Assembly: GCA_902774165.1 (NCBI GenBank)
Contig: CACYHJ010000074.1
Location: forward strand, 1 to 15,666
Direction: 5' to 3'
Source: Oscillospiraceae bacterium
GTDB taxonomy: Bacteria > Bacillota > Clostridia > Oscillospirales > Acutalibacteraceae
DNA length: 15,666 nt
Shown here piece by piece: positions 1 through 8,366 of the stretch. The position numbers and the translations under genes are program-made. The number at the start of each line of letters is the position of its first letter. Within the stretch, counting starts at the first letter, position 1. Under the pieces are notes generated by a model that saw nothing but the letters and a program-made list of their open reading frames with translations, was not told the origin of the DNA and did no database searches.

Positions 1-13
1 TGGTGGAAACGAA

Positions 14-333
14 GAGGATCGAACCGCCGACGAAAACACTCCGGTGGAGTGTTTTCGGAGCGGGGTACGGTTGGGCGCAACGAGGATCGAACCGCCGACG
101 AAAACACTCCGGTGGAGTGTTTTCGGAGCGGGGTACGGTCGGGCGCACCGAGGATCGAACCGCCGAGCAAAACGCTCCGGTGGAGCGTTTTGGGAGCGGG
201 GCAAAGCCGGGAGGATGGACGCGGCGACATCCTTTACGGATGCCGATTTTTGTATGGTGGAGCAAGAGGATCGAACCGCCGAGCAAAACGCTCCGGTGGA
301 GCGTTTTGGGAGCGGGGTAAAGCCGCAATTAGC
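14..333. repeat. Array of four ~68-bp hairpin repeats
   Basis: Four copies of a unit start with GAGGATCGAACCGCCGA at 14, 82, 150 and 266. The first three are spaced exactly 68 bp apart. The fourth is offset by 116 bp because 48 bp of unrelated sequence lies between. Each unit holds a near-perfect palindrome: arms CGAAAACACTCC / GGAGTGTTTTCG in copies 1-2 and CAAAACGCTCC / GGAGCGTTTTG in copies 3-4, always around a GGT loop. The 3' flank GAGCGGGG is shared by all units. All three forward frames stay open, so spurious peptides of the type RIEPPSKTLRWSVLGAG appear; I do not regard them as genes. The array may continue left of the window. Function unknown; it behaves like an intergenic palindromic (REP/BIME-like) element family. 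Confidence 0.85.
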
Positions 334-476
334 TTCCGTGAACTGTCGGCTTTTTCCGTTTCTCTGTTCGCTTTTCACAAAAAATCCCGATACGGCGGGG
401 CGCGGTGCGCCCCGCCATATCGGAATTTTTTCACTCCCCGCTTGCGCCGTAATTTGACAATACCCTTGCCGACGGG
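334..476. repeat. Direct repeat copy 1 (asnB 3' end + terminator)
   Basis: This 143-bp stretch matches 2290-2434 with three substitutions and a 2-nt difference in an A-run. Read on the minus strand, 432-476 encodes PSARVLSNYGASG(E)-stop, the last codons of asnB, followed by its terminator hairpin. In this copy the hairpin (about 378-431) carries two mismatches, so it looks degraded. At 476/477 the asnB similarity stops abruptly and a truncated ATP-binding-protein gene begins. It is therefore a second copy of the asnB 3' end lacking the asnB body. Either an att-like duplication or a relic of recombination fits. Confidence 0.85.
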
Positions 477-1515
477 ATATCTGTTCGATGATTTTGCTTT
501 TACAAAACTGAAATCCGTGTACAAATTGCGGACAGGGACGGATTTTACAGATTCCGATTATGTTTCCTTCGGATTATTGTCGGAAAACGGGTATCTTACG
601 AATGCGGGAGCGCTGCTTGCGGATGAGTCGCCGATCCGGCAGTCGAGGCTTTTCTGTACTCGTTGGAACGGTCTCGACAAAGCGCCGGGGCTTCTTGATG
701 CGATCGACGACAAGGAATATTCAGGTTCTTTGATTTCCCTGCTGCAAAACGGAGAAGAATTCATAAAAAACAATACGAAAAAACGCTGGCGAAAAACCGG
801 AAACGGCAGAGAAGAAATGCCGGATTATCCTGATCAGGCTGTTCTTGAATGTCTTGTTAACGCCCTGATTCACCGCGATTATCTTGAAATCGGCAGTGAA
901 GTTCACATTGACATCTTTGACGACAGACTTGTCATATATTCACCCGGCGGAATGTTTGACGGGAGCCTGGTTCAGAACCTGAACACGGACCAGGTGCCGT
1001 CAAAACGGAGAAATCCGGTAATTGCCGATATTTTTGCGCGAATGCATTATATGGAACGGCGAGGCAGCGGCTTCAAAAAAATCACGGCAGATTATCGTCG
1101 TGCCGTCAATTACTCCAACGAAAAACAACCGTGGTTCGAATCCACGGCAACTTCTTTCTTTGTCACTCTTTATAATTTAAACTACCTCATGGAGTCAAAT
1201 CAATCGGTAAACCAAAATAATGCTACGTTGGAAGACAAAAAAGCTACGTTTGAACAGAAAAAAGCTATGTTGGAAGACCGTCTCTCAACCTATCACTGGT
1301 CGTCTGTAACCAGGGAAAAGATGATTCGTTTGTTTGAAGCAACACATGGCGAGACTGATTTCGGGCGCAATGAAATTATACAATTGTTTAGTATTTCCTC
1401 ATATTCTGCCGGCGTGTTGATTAATAAACTGAAATCGGCAGGACTGATTGATGCTGTTCACGGAAAAGGAAAAGGCAGATATGCCTTTATCCGCTTAACA
1501 CCAAATGATTCTTGA
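475..1515 (+). pseudogene. 5'-truncated ATP-binding protein (HATPase_c_4 + wHTH)
   Basis: The readable part runs from GYLFDDFAF to LTPNDS (about 346 aa). It matches the middle and C-terminus of AlbA_2/Schlafen-type ATP-binding regulators: LTNAGALLADESPIRQSRLFCTRWNG, a GHKL-like N-box ECLVNALIHRDY, DDRLVIYSPGGM, then RRNPVIADIF and ERRGSGF. A lysine/glutamate-rich heptad stretch with a 21-bp period (ATLEDKK, ATFEQKK, AMLEDRL, 1222-1284) links to a winged-helix end (VLINKLKSAGLIDAVHGKGKGRY). The usual N-terminal AlbA_2 domain (roughly 150 residues by recollection of the family) is missing. The homology starts exactly at the edge of the direct repeat. The frame runs on upstream without a stop to position 49 through repeat DNA, so a chimeric ORF exists, but I see no ribosome site or good internal start. 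Probably a broken gene; the family often accompanies mobile or defence loci. Confidence 0.7.
1222..1284 (+). repeat. 21-bp in-gene tandem repeat (heptad linker)
   Basis: Three 21-bp units encode ATLEDKK, ATFEQKK and AMLEDRL in the linker between the ATPase-like domain and the winged helix of the truncated gene. The charged heptad pattern suggests a short coiled coil. Confidence 0.6.
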
Positions 1516-1550
1516 TCTATTTACTTTCGACATAAAGGAGCGTTTGCATT

Positions 1551-2231
1551 ATGGCGCGCGGGATTATTTACGTCATGTCTACGGTCGTCCCGGGACTCGT
1601 TAAAATCGGAAAAACAGGTTTGGATAATTTTGAATCGCGGATGTATACGCTTGAAAGAAACGGATATTTCAATGTTGTGGGATTGACTCGCCGGTTTGCA
1701 ATTGCTGTTGACGACTACGATGAAAAAGAAATCCTATTAGATGAAATATTCAGCAAAAGCCGTGTGGAGGGTTCTGAATTATTCGCGTTGGATGTTGATC
1801 TGGTCATCCAATTGCTTTCGTCCTTTGACGGAGAACAGATTTATCCAAAAACCACAACAAAAAATGAGGTTTTCGAGAACGCAACAAAAGAAAGACAGGT
1901 CAAGGCAAACTGGGACTTGATCCCCGACGGAGAATACTATCTCGCCGAAAACGTAAAAGGTTTTGGTAAAGTTACTGCCACGATGCGAGTCGAGGAGGGG
2001 ATGTTTGTAGTTCTCGCCGGAAGCGACTGCGCCCCGAGCAGAGACGGTTGGAACCCGGAGAGCAGGAGAAACGCTCCGATCAAAGACAACCGTTTAATGG
2101 CGGATGTTCCCTGCAATTCCCCCTCTACCGCCGCGTGGATCCCGTTGGGCCACGCAAATAACGGATGGGCTGTATGGAAAAATACAGATGGTACGCCCAT
2201 TGATATTTTCAGAAAAAACGGCGCTGAATGA
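1551..2231 (+). CDS. GIY-YIG-like (T5orf172) + DUF4357 protein
   Basis: 226 aa, starting at ATG 1551 with AAAGGAG ten bases upstream, 35 bp after the truncated ATP-binding gene. Residues ~4-100 resemble the T5orf172/MUG113 branch of GIY-YIG nucleases: GIIYVMSTVVPGLVKIGKT supplies the paired tyrosine/glycine strands, SRMYTLE the usual catalytic arginine position, and EGSELFALD the late acidic segment. The classical second YIG is replaced by KIG, as in this branch. Residues ~125-220 fit DUF4357, with FVVLAGSDCAP, LMADVPCNSPSTAAWIPLGHANNGWAVWK and a terminal GTPIDIFR. The domain pair is known from accessory and phage-defence contexts, and its substrate here is unknown. It sits inside the repeat-bounded island and looks AT-richer than the nitrogen genes, so acquisition by transfer is likely. 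Nuclease activity is inferred from family only. Confidence 0.8.
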   Translation: MARGIIYVMSTVVPGLVKIGKTGLDNFESRMYTLERNGYFNVVGLTRRFAIAVDDYDEKEILLDEIFSKSRVEGSELFALDVDLVIQLLSSFDGEQIYPKTTTKNEVFENATKERQVKANWDLIPDGEYYLAENVKGFGKVTATMRVEEGMFVVLAGSDCAPSRDGWNPESRRNAPIKDNRLMADVPCNSPSTAAWIPLGHANNGWAVWKNTDGTPIDIFRKNGAE

Positions 2232-2289
2232 TATCGTTACGATCTGTTCGTCAAAAAGACAATTACATCACATCAACGCGAAAAAGAAT

Positions 2290-2434
2290 TTCCGTGAACT
2301 GTCGGCTTTTTCCGTTTCTCTGTTCGCTTTTCACAAAAAAAATCCCGATATGGCGGGGCGCGGTGCGCCCCGCCATATCGGGATTTTTTCACTCCCCGCT
2401 TGCGCCGTAATTTGACAACACCCTTGCCGACGGG
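2290..2434. repeat. Direct repeat copy 2 (asnB 3' end + terminator)
   Basis: This 145-bp partner of 334-476 includes the last 14 codons and stop of the intact asnB (minus strand) and its strong terminator. The right boundary, CTTGCCGACGGG, is identical in both copies and is the exact place where copy 1 departs from asnB. The left boundary is near TTCCGTGAACTG in both. The two copies bracket 477-2289. Confidence 0.85.
2335..2390. terminator. Bidirectional intrinsic terminator
   Basis: Perfect inverted repeat 2337-2361 / 2365-2389 with a three-base loop (GGT). The GC-rich core GGCGGGGCGC is flanked by A-runs on the left and T-runs on the right, so it can terminate asnB on the minus strand and the GIY-YIG gene on the plus strand. 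The asnB TGA (2391-2389) lies on the edge of the stem. Confidence 0.9.
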
Positions 2435-3972
2435 TCGTTCACGTCGCAGCCGTTCCACGCTTTGTTCGGCATCCAGAAATCCGCGATCATCCCGGCCTGA
2501 CCCGGATAATACTTCTCGAAAATATCCCGGTAGAGCAGGGATTCCTTTGTGAACGGCCGGGCGTAATCATACTTCTTGCAGCCCGCTTCGAAGGCTTCGT
2601 CGGAGTACTGCGATCCGGCGTATTCCTTCAGGTCGTCCACCATCGAGTGGCCCACCGCGTCGGAGAACGCCGCCTTTTCGCGCCACATGATTTCATCGGG
2701 CAGATACCCGAGCCCCTCAAACGCGTGCCGCAGAAGATATTTTCCTTTGTGATACCTGTTCAGCTTCATTTCAGGGTCGAGCGACATCACGTAGTCCACA
2801 AAATCAAGGTCGCCGAAGGGCACGCGCGCCTCAAGGGAGTTGACGGAGATGCAGCGGTCCGCCCGCAGCACGTCGTACATATGCAGCTCGCGGACGCGCT
2901 TCTGCGCCTCCTGCTGAAACGCTTCCGCGGACGGCGCGAAATCGGTGTATTTGTAACCGAACAGCTCGTCGGAGATCTCACCGGTCAGCAAAACGCGCAC
3001 GTCCGTCTGCTCGTGGATCGCCTTGCAGACAAGGTACATGCCCATGCTGGCGCGGATGGTGGTGATATCCCACGTGCCCAGCAGGCGGATCACGTCCTCA
3101 AGAGAAGCAATCACCTCGTCGGGCGTCATAAAGACCTCGGTGTGATCGCTGCCGATAAAATCGGCGACCTGCCGGGCGTATTTAAGGTCGATCGCGTCCC
3201 CGGTCATACCGATCGCGAAGGTGCGGATCGGCTCTTTGCTCTCCTTCGCCGCGATCGCGCAGACCAGAGAGGAATCAAGCCCGCCCGAAAGCAGGAAGCC
3301 CACCTTCGCGTCCGAGACAAGGCGTTTCGCGACGCCCGCGATCAGCTTTTCTCGGATTTTCCCGCACGCCGTCCCGAGGTCGTCCGTGCAGATCCTTTCG
3401 ACCCCTGCCGGGTCTGCATAGCGGATGAATTCGCCGTTTTTATAATAATGCCCGGGCGGGAACGGCCGGATCTGCGATACGACGCCGACGAGGTTTTTCG
3501 CCTCGCTCGCGAACACGATTGTTCCGTTGGTATCGTATCCGTAATACAGCGGACGGATGCCGATGGGATCGCGGGCGGCGATATAATCGTCCGTGCGCGC
3601 GTCGTAGATCACGCAGGCGAATTCCGCGTCGAGCATCGCGAACATATCCGTACCGTACTCAAAATAGAGGGGCAGCAGGATCTCGCAGTCGCTGTCGCTC
3701 TGAAAGGCATAGCCCTTCTTTCTGAGCTGTTCGCGCGTTTTCTCAAAGCCGTAAAGCTCGCCGTTGCAGATCGCGAGGCAGCCGCCAAGCTCAAACGGCT
3801 GCATCCCTTCGGGGTGCAGACCCATAATGGACAGCCGGTGAAAGCCGAACAGCCCCCTGCCCGCAGCCGTCAGGCGCGTATCGTCCGGGCCTCTTGATTT
3901 CGTCCGCGCAAAGCCCTTCTCAAACGCGTCGCGGTCGGCGCATTCGCCGCAATATCCGATTACAGAACACAT
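2389..3972 (-). CDS. asnB: Glutamine-hydrolysing asparagine synthetase B
   Basis: 527 aa. It makes asparagine from aspartate, ATP and glutamine-derived ammonia in the cytoplasm. The N-terminal class II amidotransferase carries the nucleophile Cys2 (MCSVIGYCG), RGPDD (28-32), FHRLSIMG and CNGELYGFEK. The C-terminal synthetase has the PP-loop LLSGGLDSS (about 227-235), GSDHTEVF, LLTGEISDELFGYKY and SLEARVPFGDLDFVDYV. It ends in FWMPNKAWNG..DPSARVLSNY, the conserved family tail, so the gene is full length. The start is fixed by Cys2 and by GAAAGAGGT upstream. It is last in the run glnA-amt-asnB, 77 bp after amt with a hairpin in the gap. Its final 14 codons are part of the direct repeat that also occurs at 334-476. 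Membership in a nitrogen locus supports an assimilation role. Confidence 0.95.
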   Translation of the reverse strand: MCSVIGYCGECADRDAFEKGFARTKSRGPDDTRLTAAGRGLFGFHRLSIMGLHPEGMQPFELGGCLAICNGELYGFEKTREQLRKKGYAFQSDSDCEILLPLYFEYGTDMFAMLDAEFACVIYDARTDDYIAARDPIGIRPLYYGYDTNGTIVFASEAKNLVGVVSQIRPFPPGHYYKNGEFIRYADPAGVERICTDDLGTACGKIREKLIAGVAKRLVSDAKVGFLLSGGLDSSLVCAIAAKESKEPIRTFAIGMTGDAIDLKYARQVADFIGSDHTEVFMTPDEVIASLEDVIRLLGTWDITTIRASMGMYLVCKAIHEQTDVRVLLTGEISDELFGYKYTDFAPSAEAFQQEAQKRVRELHMYDVLRADRCISVNSLEARVPFGDLDFVDYVMSLDPEMKLNRYHKGKYLLRHAFEGLGYLPDEIMWREKAAFSDAVGHSMVDDLKEYAGSQYSDEAFEAGCKKYDYARPFTKESLLYRDIFEKYYPGQAGMIADFWMPNKAWNGCDVNDPSARVLSNYGASGE

Positions 3973-4001
3973 AAAAAACGACCTCTTTCAACAAATCCAA
4001 A

Positions 4002-4032
4002 CTGCCGACGCCGCGGAATACGGCGCCGACAG
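4002..4032 (-). other. amt-asnB intercistronic hairpin
   Basis: On the minus-strand RNA, CUGUCGGCGCCG pairs with CGGCGUCGGCAG over 12 bp, with two G-U wobbles, around a 7-nt loop. Those two pairs would be A-C mismatches if the plus strand were transcribed, so the structure fits the amt-asnB direction. It is followed by a weak U-stretch (UUUGGAUUUG), so it may be an attenuating terminator or an mRNA processing/stability element that lowers asnB expression relative to amt. Confidence 0.55.
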
Positions 4033-4049
4033 AAAATGATAACGATTGA

Positions 4050-5810
4050 TTATTCCACGTCCTGCAGCGCGTCGTAGCCCTCCTCGCCGGTACGGACCTT
4101 GACCACGTTCTCCACGTCATAAACAAAGATCTTGCCGTCGCCGATATGGCCGGTATAGAGCACCTTTTTCGCCGTCTCGATCACCGTGCGCACGGGCACC
4201 TTGCTGACGACGATATCGACCTGCACCTTCGGCAGCAGCGTCGCCTCGACCTGAACGCCGCGGTAATACTCGGGCTTGCCTTTCTGCGCGCCGCAGCCGA
4301 GCACGTGGGTGACGGTCATGCCTGTAATGCCGATGTTCAGCATCGCGGTCTTGAGAGATTCGAGCCGCGCTTCCTTGCAGACGATCTCGATCTTGGTGAA
4401 TTTCGGCACGCCTTCCTCAAAGGCCGGCACCTTCCTGACCGGGATCGCTTCCGCGACAGGCGCGTCGCCGCTGACGACGACGGGAGAAGCGCCCTCGTCG
4501 ATCGTTTCGGGCAGCATCGAGAAGCCAGCGTAGGCGGAGGGCAGGCCGTGTTCTGTCCTGTCAAGGCCGATCAGCTCCTCTTCTCTTGACGCGCGCAGAC
4601 CGACGATCTTTTTGATAAGAATAAAAGTTAATGTGATCGTGACGGCAGTCCACGCGGCGACCGAAACAAAACCGAGAAGCTGCAGACCGAGCAGCCTGAG
4701 CCCGCCGCCGTAGAACAGCCCCGTCAGGGTGTTGCCGGCGCTGTCGGCGATCGAGTAGCCGGGCGCTTTGTCCGTCGCGAACAGACCGACCGAGAGCGTG
4801 CCCCAGATCCCGTTCATGCAGTGGACCGCCACCGCGCCGACGGGATCGTCGATGTGCAGCTTATAGTCGAGCAGCCACACGCCGAACACGACGAGAAGTC
4901 CCGAAACTGCGCCGATGCAGACAGCTCCGAAGCAGTCCGTCACGTCGCAGGGGGCGGTGATCGCCACAAGGCCCGCCAGGGAGGCGTTCAGACACATGGA
5001 AACGTCGGGCTTGCCGTATTTGACCCAGGTGAAGACCATGCAGACGACGGTCGCGATCGCCGGGGAGACCGTTGTGGTAAGAAATACCGAGCCCAGCTGC
5101 GGCACGGTCGTCGCAGCGGCGCCGTTGAAGCCGTACCAGCCGAGCCACAGGATGAACACGCCCAGCGCGCCCAGCGCGATGCTGTGCCCGGGGAAGGCGT
5201 TGACCTTCGTTACCTTTCCATCCTTGTCCTGATTGAATTTGCCGATGCGGGGCCCTAAGATCTTCGCGCCGATCAGCGCGGAGATGCCGCCGACCATGTG
5301 GATCGCGCAGGAGCCGGCGAAATCGTGGAAGCCGAGCTGACTGAGCCAGCCGCCGCCCCAGATCCAGTGCGCCTCGATCGGGTAGATCAGCGCCGAGATC
5401 ACACCGGAATAAATGCAGTAGGATAAAAACTTCGTGCGTTCCGCCATGGCGCCGGAGACGATGGTCGCGGTCGTCGCGCAGAACACGAGGTTGAACACGA
5501 AGCTTGAAAAATCAAAGCTTTCATACGCGGTGAACAGGTCGAAGCCCGGCATGCCGATCAGACCGACCAGATCCTCGCCCATCAGAAGGCTGAAGCCGAT
5601 CACGATGAACACCACTGTGCCGATGCAGAAGTCCATCAGGTTTTTCATGATGATGTTGCCGGTGTTTTTCGCGCGGGTAAAGCCCGCCTCCACCATGGCG
5701 AAGCCCGCCTGCATCCAGAAGACCAGCGCCGCGCCGATCAGAAACCAGACCGCAAAGATCTGGGAGCCTGCGGTTTCCCGGACAAGCTCTATAATACTGT
5801 CTGTACTCAT
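4050..5810 (-). CDS. amt: Ammonium transporter fused to PII (Amt-GlnK)
   Basis: 586 aa. Residues ~15-405 form an Amt channel that moves ammonium across the cytoplasmic membrane, with about 11 hydrophobic segments. Pore twin histidines are visible as AIHMVGG (H171) and AVHCMNG (H330); DFAGS is also present. After a linker (about 410-470) the C-terminus (471-586) is a complete PII signal protein: FTKIEIVCKEARLESLKTAM, T-loop GKPEYYRGVQVEATLLPK, and B-loop TGHIGDGKIFVYDVENVVKVRTGE. In most bacteria amt and glnK are adjacent separate genes; here the regulator that plugs the channel is covalently attached. The start is ATG 5810 with AAGGGG upstream. The frame is open further upstream only through a heptamer repeat, which I reject as coding. 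It follows glnA and its terminator and precedes asnB. Confidence 0.95.
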   Translation of the reverse strand: MSTDSIIELVRETAGSQIFAVWFLIGAALVFWMQAGFAMVEAGFTRAKNTGNIIMKNLMDFCIGTVVFIVIGFSLLMGEDLVGLIGMPGFDLFTAYESFDFSSFVFNLVFCATTATIVSGAMAERTKFLSYCIYSGVISALIYPIEAHWIWGGGWLSQLGFHDFAGSCAIHMVGGISALIGAKILGPRIGKFNQDKDGKVTKVNAFPGHSIALGALGVFILWLGWYGFNGAAATTVPQLGSVFLTTTVSPAIATVVCMVFTWVKYGKPDVSMCLNASLAGLVAITAPCDVTDCFGAVCIGAVSGLLVVFGVWLLDYKLHIDDPVGAVAVHCMNGIWGTLSVGLFATDKAPGYSIADSAGNTLTGLFYGGGLRLLGLQLLGFVSVAAWTAVTITLTFILIKKIVGLRASREEELIGLDRTEHGLPSAYAGFSMLPETIDEGASPVVVSGDAPVAEAIPVRKVPAFEEGVPKFTKIEIVCKEARLESLKTAMLNIGITGMTVTHVLGCGAQKGKPEYYRGVQVEATLLPKVQVDIVVSKVPVRTVIETAKKVLYTGHIGDGKIFVYDVENVVKVRTGEEGYDALQDVE

Positions 5811-5893
5811 CTTAAATTTCCCCTTTTCCTTTATTCTCTCTCTTTGTCGCGTTTCCCGCCGAATATGTCCCTCAGCCGCCGACCGCCGATTAA

Positions 5894-6040
5894 CAACCGG
5901 CAACCAACAACCGGCAACTAACAACCAACAACCGGCAACTAACAACCGGCAACCGGCAACTAACAACCAGCAACCAGCAACCAACAACCGGCAACTAGCA
6001 ACTAACAACCAGCAACCAGCAACTAACAACCGGCAACAAA
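5894..6040. repeat. Heptanucleotide tandem repeat (CAACYRR)x21
   Basis: Twenty-one uninterrupted 7-bp units all begin with CAAC. The last three bases vary almost only by transitions (CGG, CAA, TAA, CAG, TAG, with AAA in the final unit). Three units make 21 bp, so both strands keep an open frame: (ATNNQQP)n on plus and LLVAGCW-like on minus. A partial 42-bp higher-order repetition is visible (CAG CAG CAA CGG at 5964-5991, CAG CAG TAA CGG at 6006-6033). It lies in the untranslated leader of amt. Role unknown; unit number may vary between strains. Confidence 0.9.
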
Positions 6041-6104
6041 AATAACCGCCGACGGGACGTATGTTGATGAAGTTTTGTCGGAGGGGCGCCCCGCCGACGG
6101 TTAT
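6037..6104 (-). terminator. glnA terminator with G-U stem
   Basis: Minus-strand RNA AUAACCGUCGGCGGG (6104-6090) pairs with CCCGUCGGCGGUUAU (6056-6042) over all 15 bases, with two G-U wobbles, and UUUUUG follows. The enclosed loop contains a second small hairpin (GGGGCGCCCC core). The plus strand would carry A-C mismatches, so the structure matches glnA transcription. It starts about 10 bases after the glnA stop codon. Confidence 0.75.
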
Positions 6105-6113
6105 ATGCTGAGA

Positions 6114-8210
<2,097 letters not shown>

Positions 8211-8236
8211 AAAAAATACCTCTTTCCTTTGTCTGC

Positions 8237-8283
8237 AAAAGAGAAAAAGCGCCTTTTCCGCCCCGCGGGGCATAAAAAGACGC
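8237..8283 (-). terminator. glnA leader terminator 2
   Basis: Minus RNA GCGUCUUUUU (8283-8274) pairs with GAAAAGGCGC (8258-8249) through two G-U pairs, capped by an inner GCCC/GGGC stem, and is followed by UUUUUCUCUUUU. It ends about 25 bases before the glnA start codon. Its left arm is shared with a competing hexaloop hairpin (8292-8277), so only one of the two can form: a classical attenuator geometry. Confidence 0.7.
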
Positions 8284-8292
8284 CTTTGTCTT
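8277..8292 (-). promoter_or_regulatory. Hexaloop antiterminator hairpin (ANTAR-like)
   Basis: Minus RNA AAGAC-AAAGGC-GUCUU forms a 5-bp stem (plus an outer G-U) with a six-base loop having A at position 1 and G at position 4. That is the pattern described for RNA targets of ANTAR-domain antiterminators, which in Clostridia include nitrogen genes. Its 3' arm is part of terminator 2. The second hairpin expected in a full ANTAR target is not evident, so this is a partial match. Confidence 0.4.
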
Positions 8293-8310
8293 CGCATGGT
8301 GTGGTAAAGC

Positions 8311-8347
8311 AAAAAAAGAAAGGTCTTCGAGCTTTCGCCCGAAGACC
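8311..8347 (-). terminator. glnA leader terminator 1
   Basis: Minus RNA GGUCUUCGGGC-GAAA-GCUCGAAGACC is an 11-bp stem with a GNRA tetraloop, followed by UUUCUUUUUUU. It begins about 13 bases after the predicted transcription start and lies upstream of terminator 2. Confidence 0.8.
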
Positions 8348-8366
8348 CCGTTGCCTTACAATCCGC

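Larger units (their letters stand above)
5811..6113. other. glnA-amt intergenic region (303 bp)
   Basis: No gene found. It holds, on the minus strand, the glnA terminator (6037-6104), the heptamer tract (5894-6040) and the amt ribosome site (AAGGGG just before ATG 5810). I see no convincing -35/-10 pair for amt, so amt may rely on read-through from glnA or on a promoter unlike the consensus. Confidence 0.6.

Noticed and set aside
1..100. A functional tRNA gene on the minus strand (CCACCA and GGTTCGATCC-like blocks)
   Set aside because: The T-stem does not pair, and no anticodon or D arm can be found; kept only as a tRNA-derived repeat hypothesis.
14..333. CRISPR array
   Set aside because: The units themselves are ~68 bp and abut each other without unique 30-40 bp spacers; no cas genes nearby.
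44..457. Small hypothetical proteins in the left repeat region
   Set aside because: All three frames are open only because the repeat lacks stops; no ribosome sites and no conservation beyond the repeat.
2104..2458. Short ORFs over the right repeat copy (both strands)
   Set aside because: They overlap the end of the GIY-YIG gene, the terminator stem and the asnB tail in other frames.
2647..3897. 416-codon open frame opposite asnB
   Set aside because: Antisense shadow of a gene with all asparagine synthetase motifs.
5811..6029. N-terminal extension of the Amt protein (LLVAGCW repeats)
   Set aside because: It arises from translating the 7-bp tandem repeat. The real start ATG 5810 has a ribosome site and begins the conserved Amt domain.
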